The translations under genes and the position numbers were made by a program. From Polytrichum commune (Eukaryota; Streptophyta; Polytrichopsida; Polytrichales; Polytrichaceae), in the NCBI GenBank assembly GCA_950295325.1, contig OX485803.1, positions 186,001 through 250,000 of the forward strand: a stretch of DNA of 64,000 bases. The letters are read 5' to 3'. Positions 49,701 through 61,197 of this stretch are shown here, piece after piece. Below the pieces are notes generated by a model. The model saw only the letters and a list, made by a program, of their open reading frames with translations, did no database searches and was not told where the DNA came from. The first letter of the stretch is position 1. The number at the start of each line of letters is the position of its first letter.

Positions 49701-51329
49701 ACTTATTCAACTTCATAACCTCAGGCATGGAGGGGAATACAACTACTGCATCCAGCCTGTCCCTGTTCGATTCCACGACAGTCTTGACCTTCTGAGCCAA
49801 TTCCTCAACAAAAATGAGCGATCCAATAAAGACATTGGCATCGCCAACATCTTTCTCAAACATTGCAAAATTGTCCTTGTCACGTAACTCCTCAACGAGG
49901 TAACCCACCACCTCAACTTGCACCTGCACCAATCCAATATCCAAACCATCTGGAATTCAGCATCCTTCCAGAGTAAACTACACTTTGATCTGTAACAGTA
50001 TACTCTAAGACACAAGCATAGACACACTGTGTCTAATCACATAGAATTTCGTCACAAAGTCAAGAAGGACCATACTCACACATTGATTCAACCCCGCAGT
50101 ACATAGACCCACTGACACCATCCATTCAGCATTCTCTTCCAGACTGACTACCCGGCACAAAGGCAAGGTCCACGTCTAAAGAAGATACAGTCCATCTATA
50201 GGAGGTTGGGTTTGGGGTACAAGAAGTGATCACATGATGCTTTCAGTAGAAAATGATAACCTTGACAAACTAGGTATACACACCTCCTTCCGTGTTCTGT
50301 TGATGTTCCTCACAGCAGCTGAGAGTGACGATTGATACTGAGCCTCCAGAACAACGTAAACCACCTTAACAACTGGAACTCCAGGTTTAGCTTCTGGAAC
50401 AATGCGACGTACATCTGGCCTTGTTTGTGTGAACATTCCATTTCCTCCTCCCATCATTGCCTTGGTGACCTGCAACCCAAGCATATCGAATAAGACACCA
50501 ACAAATCAAACGCCAGGTGAAGAAGTAAGAGGTAGGATAATCATAACCCTCCATAAGCGCATGACATGGCCTCCCTTCAAATGCGTAAGTCCACATTGCA
50601 CTTTGAGCATACTCGTCAAGCATGTTAGGGCAGGCATACCAGTCGCTGCGTCTTCCTGGATCCCCGAGGAGCAGCCATCGACAGTGAAGCGCCATGAAGT
50701 TCAGACTGCACAAGGCAGCAGTTGCATAGGGTTCAATACATTTTTCTAAGTGGCCCTCGAGTATGCACTGATTTTCCCAGTCTAATTATGCAGAAATTTC
50801 ATCACCCAAGGAATTTCACATTGATGGAAAATGATGAGTGCTAGAACTCAGTATGCTCTATGTGGATTATGGAAGACTCAGACTTCCATGATTCCCAACA
50901 CCTGCATAGTCATTCTTCTTTGCAGACTTCTCAATGGATTTTGAGACTCCTACAATCAAAACTTTTGAGACTATAGAAAGACTACCAACAGCTCAGGGAG
51001 ATGCAATCTATCCCTCCCCCAATCCCATGGCCATTTAAAATGGATTCCAATCCTTAATTTGTAGTAAAACTGGCAAACATCTCTTGCAGTAGACATTTAG
51101 CCTAATCTTCAGTGTTATCTGCACTATTTAGTCCTCGAGCCGCAGGATGAAATGGGTATACAACACTAAACACCGGTGTCAAAAACAATGTAAGGCAATC
51201 ATAGAACACCACAGTTTTTCTCAGCAAAGAAAAATCCACCTTTCCAAGCTTCTCCACATTGCTCCCTTGCCTGATACCCTCAAACGTAGACGATTGAGAG
51301 GCCAGAGATGCTGCATTGGAAGCAAACAT
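43739..51329 (-). CDS. CHLH: Magnesium-chelatase subunit H, plastid
   Basis: Large porphyrin-binding subunit of magnesium chelatase, which with CHLI, CHLD and ATP inserts Mg2+ into protoporphyrin IX, the first committed step to chlorophyll. The Arabidopsis ortholog is GUN5. Thirteen exons in transcript order: 51329-51210 (end tentative), 50469-50284, 49923-49158, 48832-48509, 48237-48155, 47948-47403, 47169-46510, 46272-46123, 45842-45546, 45400-45251, 45064-44588, 44289-44134 and 43960-43739. All are in phase, about 1378 residues, a normal length. The first 40-50 residues are rich in Ser and basic residues like a chloroplast transit peptide. Blocks include [91 protein letters not shown] and [24 protein letters not shown] sits in frame just upstream of the ATG. 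Confidence 0.96.
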
Positions 51330-51432
51330 CACCCATCAACAAAAGTATCAGTACTTTCCTCGCATCCACCCACCCATTGCGGTCAAGTGTAGTCTCCGTC
51401 GGTGCACAACATCCAACGACACATACATACTA

Positions 51433-51960
51433 TGCAATGCAATTTTCATCAAAGCAAACATCTCGCTCAATGTCAGGAATTAAAACAACATTCTGAATCA
51501 GCAGTATCTTCGAGAACTCCTCCACGACTTTGTATTGCCCAACTAACACTCTGTTTGCAGCCATAGGCTAAGCTCGCACAACAACGCCATCAACCTACGT
51601 TACTCACTTACTTCCAATGGGGCAAACACAACCTCAGAACCATACCAACAGCTACATTTCTTATCTCGACCTTGGACACTAGCCTCGAGGAAGCAATGTG
51701 CAATGCAATTCAATTTTCATCAGAGCGAACACCTCGCTCTATGTACCTCTTAATAACAGCCTCTCTGACAGAATTATCAAGAATTCCTCCACAGGTCTTT
51801 GCTAACAATCTGTTTCCATACGCAGGCTAAACCCTCAAAAATACCAATATCAACCTACGTTACTCACTTACTTCCAATGGGGCTAACATAACCTTGAAAT
51901 TGTACCATCAGCTACATTACTCACCACGACATTGCACGCGAGAGCCTTGAGGAAGCAACG
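51433..51960 (-). repeat. Two-copy 260-271 bp tandem duplication upstream of CHLH
   Basis: Copies at about 51433-51695 and 51696-51960 share GCAATGCAATT, AATTTTCATCA, TCCTCCAC and TGTTT.CA. A block is identical in both: ATCAACCTACGTTACTCACT and its continuation TACTTCCAATGGGGC (about 51589-51622 and 51849-51882). On the CHLH strand it reads CCCCATTGG, a CCAAT-box core, then AAGTAAGTGAG, a good splice-donor consensus. The flanking sequence is clearly diverged. Confidence 0.8.
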
Positions 51961-52310
51961 TGGTTTTAGCGAGAGGAGTCGGCGCACAGGATGAAGATGT
52001 CACGGTCGCCGCAAACGACGTCGCGGCCGCCATCTCCACCCACCTGGGCTACCACTACAATCTTCACAACCTCCGCACTATTCAAAAACCAACCAATACA
52101 CAAACCCACACAAACCCACACAAATCCCACACAAATCCCACACAAATCAACTAAGTTAAGTGACTTTAATTGCTCCGGCAACCACCAACAATCCTAGCGC
52201 TGATTCTGATGAATTGTTCTCTAACGAGGAGGTTGTGATGCGCATATGAAGAAGAGGATGACCCGCCACCACCCAATTCCTGACCAAATTGGGCCTCTCC
52301 CAGAGCCTGT
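51960..52310 (+). other. Short coding-like blocks of unknown origin, divergent from CHLH
   Basis: The plus-strand frame at 51960-52154 begins MVLARGVGAQDEDVTVAAND and continues VAAAISTHLGYHYNLHNLRT before running into a simple repeat. A second block near 52184-52249 reads PSADSDELFSNEEVV, and a third near 52244-52280 reads YEEEDDPPPPNS. Composition looks protein-coding, but frames change and no clean splice sites join them. It could be a broken gene, exons of an unrecognised gene, or chance in the CHLH promoter. Confidence 0.22.
52098..52150. repeat. Minisatellite of ACACAAAYCC units
   Basis: Five 10-11 base units (acacaaaccc, acacaaaccc, acacaaatccc, acacaaatccc, acacaaatc) interrupt the coding-like stretch. 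Near-identity of the units suggests recent slippage. Confidence 0.85.
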
Positions 52311-54782
52311 GGCACTGGAGTGAGAAGCGTGGTGGGTCCGGGCGGATTGGGGTCTTGGGTGGGGGGTCTTCGGAGGGGCTTGGAGGGGCTGGGAGGGGAT
52401 TGGGTACGATAGACCCAGGGCTGACGACGTGGCGTTATCCGCGGAGCCTCCGGGATTGCAAAGGCATTGTGAACTCCCAGTGGCTGCCTTTTGATCTCGT
52501 CGTTCGTTCATTCGTTCCTTTAATTTGTCACTGTGCCCCTCTTCGTTTAGTTGGGTGTTTGTTCTGTTGGGCTTTTATCACATTCATACCTTCTATTCGT
52601 TTCATTTGGGGTCTTTGCTCAGTTGGGTCTCTGTCACATTCATACCTTGGTGATGCCTTGGTGATGAGTGATGGAGTGACGAGTCCGAGGCCTGTCCGCC
52701 AACTCGCAGCCAGCCAGTCAGTCTTAGATCGTAAATTTACTGACCAGATCTTTTTCGGAGGGCTGGGTGGGTTCGTGCGTTGCGAAATATCTGACATCGT
52801 ATCGTGTGGCTGCATTTCCTTACTTTCCCCCCTGACCAACCAGTTCACTACTTTTTAGTGGGTGATGATTATTTTTGTGTCTTTTCAAATCTCTTGCGGC
52901 ATGTAAGTTAAGTATGAATGTGCATGCCTTTAAACTTCTACTCAAATGGCTCTGCTGTCAAAGTGCACATAACTGTCTCTCTGCACTTGAATAAAACGCA
53001 GAGAGAGAGAGAGACTCTCTCATCACAGAATAAAAGTCTGCATAAATGTTTGACTGCATTATGTTTGATTAGCCGCCTGTCATACTCAAAATTAATATAA
53101 CGCCACATTGAGTGTGAGATTTAACTACCGAGCTCGTGAAGAAAATGGGATGTCCTGGACAACACATACTACTAAGCTGTGGGTTGTCGTGTCTCTTGTA
53201 TGTTTCTTAGAAGATCGATGCAACGAGACTGCTGCTCTTTTCTGCATGACTTGTGTGAGGGGAGATAGCACATAACTCAGTGCAAGAGAATGAAACGCTC
53301 GTATGCTGGAGAGAAGGGAGACAGAGACACAGGGACGCAGAGAGCCTGATATAAGATTCATCACTGAAAGAATTCTAAAAACCTTGAATCATTAAGTGCT
53401 TCATGTGCTAAGTTATTGTGCCGCATTGGAGTATATCTATTTAGCGGCAAGCTGGGCAGTAGAATCCTTCCCTCTCGATGTGGACCATGCGTGTTCGATG
53501 GATCCAAACCCTGTATACCTATGTACGCATGTCATACACATAAGGTGTGCTGCCATGAAAGGGCAGCGAGCACCGAAACAAGTGAGCCCGTGAAGAAATT
53601 TGCTTCGACAAAGTTTAATTCGATGCTCTCCGTGAATCGTGCAGACAAATTGACACGGTACATCGACCCTCACTTCACAAGCACCACCAACTCGTAGCTT
53701 GACTGAGGCTAGGGTTTGGGAAAAAATGTCGTCCTGTACAAGCAAATTCCACTACAATCAAATTGTCCTCCTCTCCCTTGCAGCATGACATGGAATTGAT
53801 GCTGCAAATCTCTTGACAGCTTATGAACCATCCTCAAGTGACGCAAAAGACGCACAGATTAGTTGTTTGCATTCTGCGCCGACAGGAGATAGGGTTCGAA
53901 GATGTTGAATCTCAAAATGTGGAGGGCATGCACTTGCAACTCATGTAATCAAATTCCACACATCAGATTCCACTTACTGTTGAAGTAGATGAATTAGTTG
54001 AAGGAGAACTGAAATGATACGTTTCTACACAAACCCTGACGTTCTTCCATTACCTACCAGTCTCCCAATTCTGCAATTCAGGCGACCTTCCATGTACAGT
54101 GATTGTTGCTCAAATACTTACGTATAAGCTTGAGTAGTATTTTTTTCTCTTGTCGTCGCTGAAACCGATTGTCCCAAGAAGAAGAAGAAGAAGAATGTCG
54201 AGATCTGTGATCCTGTTGTGAAGATGGTCCTTTAGTCATAATCATTACATTTGGCATATGAAAATGTCAAAAGAGGGGATGGTGTAATGCTTATCTATTA
54301 ATAGGTGGACCCACAGATCAATTGTCTCAACAAACAACTTGACAAATAGGATGAGCAAGTGGCATGGTAAGAAATAAGGTAAGTGTGCTTAAAAGCTCCC
54401 ATAGATTTGTAAAATTATGAAGATTCTATAGAAGATAAATAAACAAGCAGTTACAAACATTACTACACATTGTGTTTATTCGGTGGGCTTACATAACTAA
54501 CGCATAACTAACGCATAACTGTGAGTAATGCTATGTAGTTGCAAGAATGCTCTGCCCTAGTATTATCTTGCACATGTGGCCAATTCTAGTTGGTTCTCCT
54601 ACCAAGACCAAACTTTGGCTCATTTCAAAGACCACTTTACATCAATAGTCACTTACAACTTGACTCCACTTGAAGAGAGAGAGAGTTACTAACACAATAT
54701 GTGGACAGTTTTAAGTGGCTACCAAACTTTGGCCCATTTCAAAGACATCCCCTAGGTCTCTTCCAACATGACGGAGCCAATA
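52311..54782. other. Spacer without a recognised gene
   Basis: A G-rich stretch at 52320-52420 and short GA runs are present, plus a GAA microsatellite at about 54176-54195. Several frames of 60-190 codons exist, but none shows domain signatures. Confidence 0.5.
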
Positions 54783-55483
54783 AGGTAGAGGGTGCTAAAA
54801 CCAACACCTATAAACGCCTCCCAATTGCCAACACTCTACGACCTTGAACCGTGTCCGGCGGTGTAGGAGTGTCTGGGCCCACGGAGTGATAGGTTTAGGT
54901 GCCATTAGTGGTGCCACCTCATAGCAGCCTCCACTACCTTCATGCAGGGTATGTAACGGGTTCCACTCTATCTCGGGTTGGTTCAAGGTGGGATTAGGGT
55001 GGCTTGTCAATGCCTATTCTAGCCATTCTATTCACAACGCCAAGGAGGTAGGCCCACAAAGCACAAAAGGGTCATTTCCCATAATGCAAGGGGGTCGGTT
55101 CCCGGGATGCAAGGCGATGGTTTTGCAAGCAAACCGGGTGGGATCATGGAGGTAGCCGTGTGGCTTTGCGTACCATTCCTACTTGGGCTTTGATATAGTT
55201 TGGGTCTAGTACCCAACTATGTTGTGTTGGTTCTAGGCAATGAAGATGGGGGTCCTCATCATATGTGAGGTTGCCATACACGGGGCCTATGGATTGGTAT
55301 AAGGAAGCTAGTAGTTTTGACTTTGAATATTCATCAAATATTCAATTGATATTGAAAATATTTTTTCTTTCTTGATACCTATGTTTAGCCCAAAGGCTAA
55401 TATGAATATATATTTTATATATCAACCACATAGCCATATGTATGTGCAATAGCTTAAAGTGTTGGTTTAAGCACCCTCTACCT
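54783..55483. mobile_element. Inverted-repeat element with AGGTAGAGGGTGCT ends
   Basis: 701-bp element whose ends AGGTAGAGGGTGCTAAAACC and GGTTTAAGCACCCTCTACCT are inverted repeats with one mismatch over 20 bases, continuing into AACAC/GTGTT. TA flanks both sides (54781-54782 and 55484-55485). TA at both ends would fit Tc1/mariner-type insertion. No transposase frame is visible, so it is non-autonomous. Confidence 0.78.
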
Positions 55484-56993
55484 TAGATATGTTCATATGC
55501 AACTTACAATATTTTTGCAAAGCCATTTCAAGAGATGAGCTTTTTATTATCCACTAAGAGAGCACACTACTCTCGGATTGTTAAGTGTGATTTGACACAA
55601 AATTAGCCTTATTACTAATGAGAATCTTCTATTAAATAAGAGTATTGCTAACCTTTTGTGGAACATTTCTTACATCTCCTTGTTGAGCAAGTAAATTCTA
55701 GATTAGCCATTATGGTTGGCCAAAGTTGTTGTTTTTCTCACATCATTCTTACATCCTTTTAATACCAACACTATGATTGGCCAGAGGGGTGTTATTTTGT
55801 ACTTAATGCCACATATGACTCGTCACCTTCATATTCGGCTTACTCAATGCAATGTCGCACTTGCTTGTTGATAGATTCAGGATTCGTGATAGATAGATAA
55901 ATATTGCCAAAAGGTTGTTGTTGCTATTAGGCACACTAGCTACCATGAGTAAAGTTCTACACAATGAAGATAAAGAATAACTTTGATTGACCTTCACAGA
56001 GGGCTCTCTATTTCATCCTTACTTGTGCCGGAATGTAATTTCCACGTGCGATACAAGTGGGTCTTAGTGAATGTGGGCATGACATGTGACAATATTTGAG
56101 GGGGGAAATACTTAATTTTTGTTAGAATAGAGAGCCCTCTACAAGGTGTGAATTAATGGTGCTCATTCATTGGATAAATGAACCAAAAATGTTTCAATTG
56201 TTTGAGAACCCATGTTATTCACCTCTCTGGAAGGAGACAACACTCATTTAACAAAATTATTGAAATATTCAACCCCTTGGCCTATTTTTCTCCCTAAGAA
56301 GGGAGTCGGCTATAGATTTGCTTGCATGAGCCCATTGTAGAGGATATGTTGGGGATGTTTGTTGTGTGAAGTAACTCATATCCAACGTTGAATATGTATA
56401 CTCCTAGTACATATTATGCATAATCACATGGAAATTTCATATCTATATATATACACACGCACGGACTTATGAACTTGCCCGAGGGGTTGGATACACTCTA
56501 AATAATGCCAAATCCCTATATGATAGAATCTTGTGGTTTCAAAATGCGAGGCATTTTGGGTCATTTGTTGGGTCCTTTAACCAAAGTTGATTTAGGGGCA
56601 CTAGTGCCACGTACCCTCCCATGCCAAAAAGACATATAATTTTATTTTGAAACACACAAAAAACATAAAAATCAATAATTTTGCATCATGACAAATATAT
56701 AGTATGCTTCAGCCACATGACTCAAGTGCAAAACTTGTGATTGCACAATTGCAAGGGATAAGCTCTCTTGATAAAAGTTTTTTTTCTTACATGTGTCCAC
56801 ACAATTGCCTTCCATTTCTCAAGCATCTAAGTGTAGTGACGATCAACATGCTTGAGAGTCATTTTCCTTAATTACGATGGGCAACTATCCACATGTTTGT
56901 TCTAATTTCACCTAGCAAGTGGCACTTCCTCCTGGTGGTTCACATGATTAAATAAATCAATGACCGTTATTGAGTTAATCTCTTGCATGCTAC
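55484..56993. other. Spacer without a recognised gene
   Basis: AT-rich, with no gene found. It contains the small inverted-repeat element at 55998-56140. Confidence 0.5.
55998..56140. mobile_element. 143-bp MITE with perfect 15-bp inverted ends
   Basis: Ends AGAGGGCTCTCTATT and AATAGAGAGCCCTCT are perfect inverted repeats. The interior is short and non-coding. No clear target duplication was found beyond AC on both sides. Confidence 0.7.
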
Positions 56994-57290
56994 TACACTA
57001 AATATTGTATTTAGGATCATATGGTATTTTATGTCGTTGTGGTGACTTTTCTAGCGACACTATTTATGAACAAGTTCACAAATATTCTCATCCCAACTTA
57101 CTTTTTGTTCATCCAGATGCCAAGCATTGAGACAAAGTTTGGTATAATTTGCATCCTAACGAGTATGTGATGAAACGTTGTCATGGATGATTGAAATTGG
57201 ATGAACAGACACTTAGTACGTGACACGAATTGTAACAGCGTAAATCTATAATCCCTGAAATAAGTTACAAGGAATGACAAATAATGGGAT
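56994..57290. mobile_element. Truncated TACACTAAATAT-family element (copy D)
   Basis: Starts TACACTAAATATTGTATTTA and follows the family in the same orientation as copy A at 4232 (CATATGGTATTTTATGTC, then GTCATGGATGATTGAAATTGG-like sequence). It loses the right end near 57285, where G-rich simple sequence (gggatggatgggaggggagg) begins. Confidence 0.65.
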
Positions 57291-57591
57291 GGATGGGAGG
57301 GGAGGAGGGGAGTTCTAAAAGTGGGTTAGTTGTAAAGTTTTTGGGCAGTACCCTTGATTTCTCAATTGCCTGACGTTATGGACATGGCCTTATTCATAAT
57401 GTCTCATATTCCTCCAAAAGGTAAGCCTCTAGGTCCTCATCAATGAACAGGGAAAACCGGCAGTTTCTTACAAATGAACCGACTAACATGAAGTAAAAAC
57501 CGGGTATAGAAGGGGCTAATTCGATGGGCATCCGATGAATTATATGAGGAAATCGGATATCAACCAGTCTTCATTTAGATGATTAACTAAC

Positions 57592-57972
57592 TACACTAAA
57601 TATGGTATTTAGTGTCACCGATTTTAATTGTCTTGCTCAATACTAATTGTAAACCACAGTATAGTGTCACCGACACTACTTGTTTACCCAACATCATTGT
57701 TTGCCATTCCCTGAATTTTTTTTGGGGGAATTATACATTTACATTGTTGTGATTACTATCACTTACTAAGTGGACTTTTCATCCAAATTTCAATCATCCA
57801 TGATAATAGTTCATCACAAGTTGATGACAAGAGAAGGGAGGGTTTTGGCCAATGGATGAACTCATCCATCATCCGTGACAATATTTGTAAACGTATTCAT
57901 AAGAAGTGTCATATGTAAAGTGGCCATAGTGATATTAAATACCATATGACACTAAATATGATATATAGTGTA
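57592..57972. mobile_element. Full TACACTAAATAT-family element (copy C)
   Basis: 381 bp. The left end is TACACTAAATATGGTATTTA and the right end ATATGATATATAGTGTA. Internal blocks match copy B at 24749-25122. Only about 300 bp separates it from the truncated copy D, which lies in the other orientation. Confidence 0.78.
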
Positions 57973-58239
57973 GTACCTCGGATATTAACCGTCCCTCCAA
58001 GGGTATTGATGGATATAGCCGACCCCCGAGGGTATGGACCGCATTTCAATTGTGTATGGGTAGGGTCATGAGGGAGAGAGTACTCCGCTCCCCTGCCATT
58101 TTGGGACTCATTCTCCTCTCCTCTCCTCTCCCAAGCACGGAAGTCTCTTGCACCTTCGACTTTGAAGTTTGCAGCGTTGCCTTCTTCATCTCCATTCATC
58201 TTAGGCCCTTAACTTAACTTATTAGAGTTCTATGTATTT

Positions 58240-59328
58240 GTCGGCAAACACTAACCCTCCCCCTACAAACTTTTAGGGGGAGGTGGATAGGGGCCGGGGC
58301 CCGCAATCCTGCGCCTCCAAACACCCCTGCAAAACAATTTCAAAATTTTCAGATCCTGACCGAAAACTACTGCCAACTTTGCCCAACTTCAAAAAAAAAT
58401 TGCCTTGGCATTCTTGAAGGCCACTTGTCCATATGAGTTGCACTTCATCTTCAAGGTCCAAAATCCAATATGTATGTTCACTTCCATTGAGTAAATAAAC
58501 AATTGATCGGGATTTCACTTTTGAAGTGAAACCAACAATAAAACATGTAATTAACTCGGAGGTCAAAAATATTACAAGACCCTCATTAGTGTTGAGGTTA
58601 TAATTTTTGAGACTTACTATTGACAGGGTCTTTGTCATTCAAAAATGGAACTAAAATTAAAATTAAATTTTAGTATGTTTATTTCATAATACTGTAGTTA
58701 ATGCCTTCTATTTCCACAAGTATTTATACACATTCAAACTAATAAAGTGTGATTGAATGTAATCGAGTCTAATTAACCGTATTAGAAGGTAATTGAGCAC
58801 AAGGCCTAGGTCTCTACACATTCGAACTAATTAATCCTCCTTAAGTGCAAGTAAGTGCATTTAGCCTAATTAAGCGTAATAAAGCCTAAACAAGTGTAAC
58901 TAAGCACATCATTCCTCATATCTAAATTAAATCATGAATAATTCCAGTAAGTGTATTTTATAGATAATTAGTTTGGTAAGCATGCTTTCTGATTTAATTG
59001 ACCTCCTAGTTAACTACATGCTTTACTGCCGGTTTCACTTTGAAATCCCAATCAATTGCTTATTTACACAATGGAAGTGAACATATAAATTGGATTTTGG
59101 ACCTTGAAGATGAAATGCACTCAATATGGGTTGTATGGACAAGCAACCTTCAAGAATGCCAAGACACTTTTTATTTTTTTCAAAGTCGGACAAGGCGAAC
59201 AACAATTTTCAGTCGGGATCTGAAAATTTTGAATTTTTTTTTACAGGGTGCCTGGAGGCGCTGGATCGCAGGCCCCAACCCTATCCACCTCCCCCTAAAA
59301 GTTCGTAAGGGCAGGGTTAACGTCCACC
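58240..59328. mobile_element. Foldback-type element with long inverted repeats
   Basis: About 1089 bp, with arms of roughly 290 bp at 58240-58535 and 59030-59328. The arms share CTTTTAGGGGGAGGTGGATA, TTTCAAAATTTTCAGATCC, GGCATTCTTGAAGG, CTTCATCTTCAAGGTCCAAA and the complement of GTGAACAT. The hexamer GTATTT flanks both ends (58234-58239 and 59329-59334), a possible target duplication. Long arms and a short AT-rich centre are typical of foldback or non-autonomous Mutator-like elements. Frames inside the two arms mirror each other and are not genes. Confidence 0.78.
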
Positions 59329-60079
59329 GTATTTTCCCCTCTACCGATGATTCATTTCACCACTCCCTTATGTCCGCTTCCACATCGCAAGTTTCTGCTT
59401 CAGATCTACTTCTAATAAAGCTTTCCTCAAACTTTGATACTAAAATTTCCGTCAAAATTCTTGTTAGCTTACGCAGTGCGTACTTAATATTTTAGGTGAG
59501 TATCCAATTCTTTCAGCTTCAGATCCATGTTGGATCGATGACGATGATGCCCTAATGTTTAACTTTGTGCTTCTCTTTTGTATGGAATTCAACTACTCAT
59601 CGTGAATATGGTGTTGCAGTGTTTCATCCTGACAACTTGATTTATAAAACAATTTGATTTGTCTCAAAAGTGTATTGCAGCGGCCCCTGTCCGATTGTGG
59701 CATCCAATTAGGGTTTGACGTATTTTGTTAATGGGTCAAGAGCATTTTGTGTTGAGATCGGGTGCCGGACTCTGGGTTCGAGGCTCGTTGTGATTCCTCC
59801 ATTCTTACCCAGCATTGTGCTCTAGGATTATGTGCAATGTGGCTTGTGATGTAAGTCGGCGATGGTTTGAAGTTAGCTAGTTTAGTTTATATTTTGTGGG
59901 TCTAACTTTGCTTGTAATTTTCCCAAGGGAGTATAGTCTAACATGTGAATTGCTACTAACTTTTGTGAGTGTTGCGATAAGAAATATGTTGGGAAGGAGT
60001 ATTGATTTCTGAACAATGAATTATAGGGTATTGTTTTGTGTGGTGGGTGATGACTTTGGGGTTTAGTGGGATTGGGAAT

Positions 60080-60365
60080 CCTTGGCCCTCAACCGGTGGG
60101 GAGCTTTGCAAGGCTCAATCTCTAGCAAGGAGATTGGGAACTATGATCGGGGAGAACCGGCAGTTAGTTACAGATGAACCGGTTGAGTTTGAGAAACAAC
60201 TGGTTGGAGTTCAAGACTGCAGGAGAATTATCGATCGTTTTAGAGGAATCTATGGAATATACCCCAATTTAATAAAGGAAAACCGGAGGATGTCAACATG
60301 TAACCGGTTGGACTTGCAAACACTAGGATCTCAACCGATTATGCCCAAAAATCTTCCAGATCACT
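60080..60365 (+). repeat. AACCGG-rich dispersed repeat
   Basis: Plus-strand relative of 32085-32285. It carries a run of AACCGG cores (near 60090, 60155, 60177, 60283 and 60301), two of them within the palindrome AACCGGTT. A third relative, GAAAACCGGCAGTTTCTTAC, starts at 57452. The 109-codon frame over it has no family signature. Confidence 0.6.
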
Positions 60366-61175
60366 AATTGGGAATGAATTTTGAAATCTTGGTTTTTATT
60401 TATTTATTATTATTTTTGGTTTTTGTTTTGTTTTGGTTTTGTTTTTTTCCCCTATCCATATGATAAAAAAAAATCGGTTTTTCTAATTGTTTAGTTTTCA
60501 AGGGGTCCGATTTTTAACCGAGAGGGGTAATTAAACAAGTTGGGGAAATACACCAAACATGTTTTGGGGAAATGAACCAAATATGTTTTGGATGACAAGG
60601 CTCTAACCGACCACCCTGCCTCTTCAAGCAACTCAAAAGCCGTCTAGGAGATTCATAGAGGGTTGCACTCAAATTTCTCCTCGTTGACTGGTCCCCAAAT
60701 GATAAATTATGTAATTGATTCACCTAGAATTGTGGCATAGCCCACTTTGGTGGAGAACACAACCCTTTACCATATCACTAAACAAAAGGCTTCAAGATGC
60801 TTGCATTGGAATTATCTTACCCAAACCTTCCATCTCCAACTCCAAGTTATGAACATTGATACTAAATGTACTTTTGGGTAAGGGGAAGGGGCGAAAGGAA
60901 AAATGAAGGGACTCCGAGTTTGAGATTATTTGAATACTAATATATGAATGTATTGGACAACAATAAACATACTTTGAAATGGTAGAATTCTTTGAGCCAA
61001 ATTTAATGGAATTAAGAATTTACAATTCTTGACAAAGATTGTTTTTGGCCAAAATATTCTATGATTAGAGCATAGAAAGTCACACACATATCGTAATTTA
61101 TACAAAAGTTTACAATATGATCCAATTGTGGTTTTAATTTGCATGTACATGAAGTAACTATAAACTCATTAAATT

Positions 61176-61197
61176 CATATATATATATATATATATA
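61176..61197. repeat. AT dinucleotide run
   Basis: About 21 bases of uninterrupted alternating AT, with no other content. Confidence 0.9.

Noticed and set aside
52289-52858. 189-codon plus-strand frame
   Set aside because: Begins in G-rich low-complexity sequence and has no recognisable domain.
58273-59495. Two open frames with similar peptides on opposite strands
   Set aside because: They are the same inverted-repeat arm of a foldback element read from each side.
60038-60367. 109-codon frame near 60 kb
   Set aside because: Lies over a dispersed repeat whose other copy (32085-32285) does not keep the frame open.
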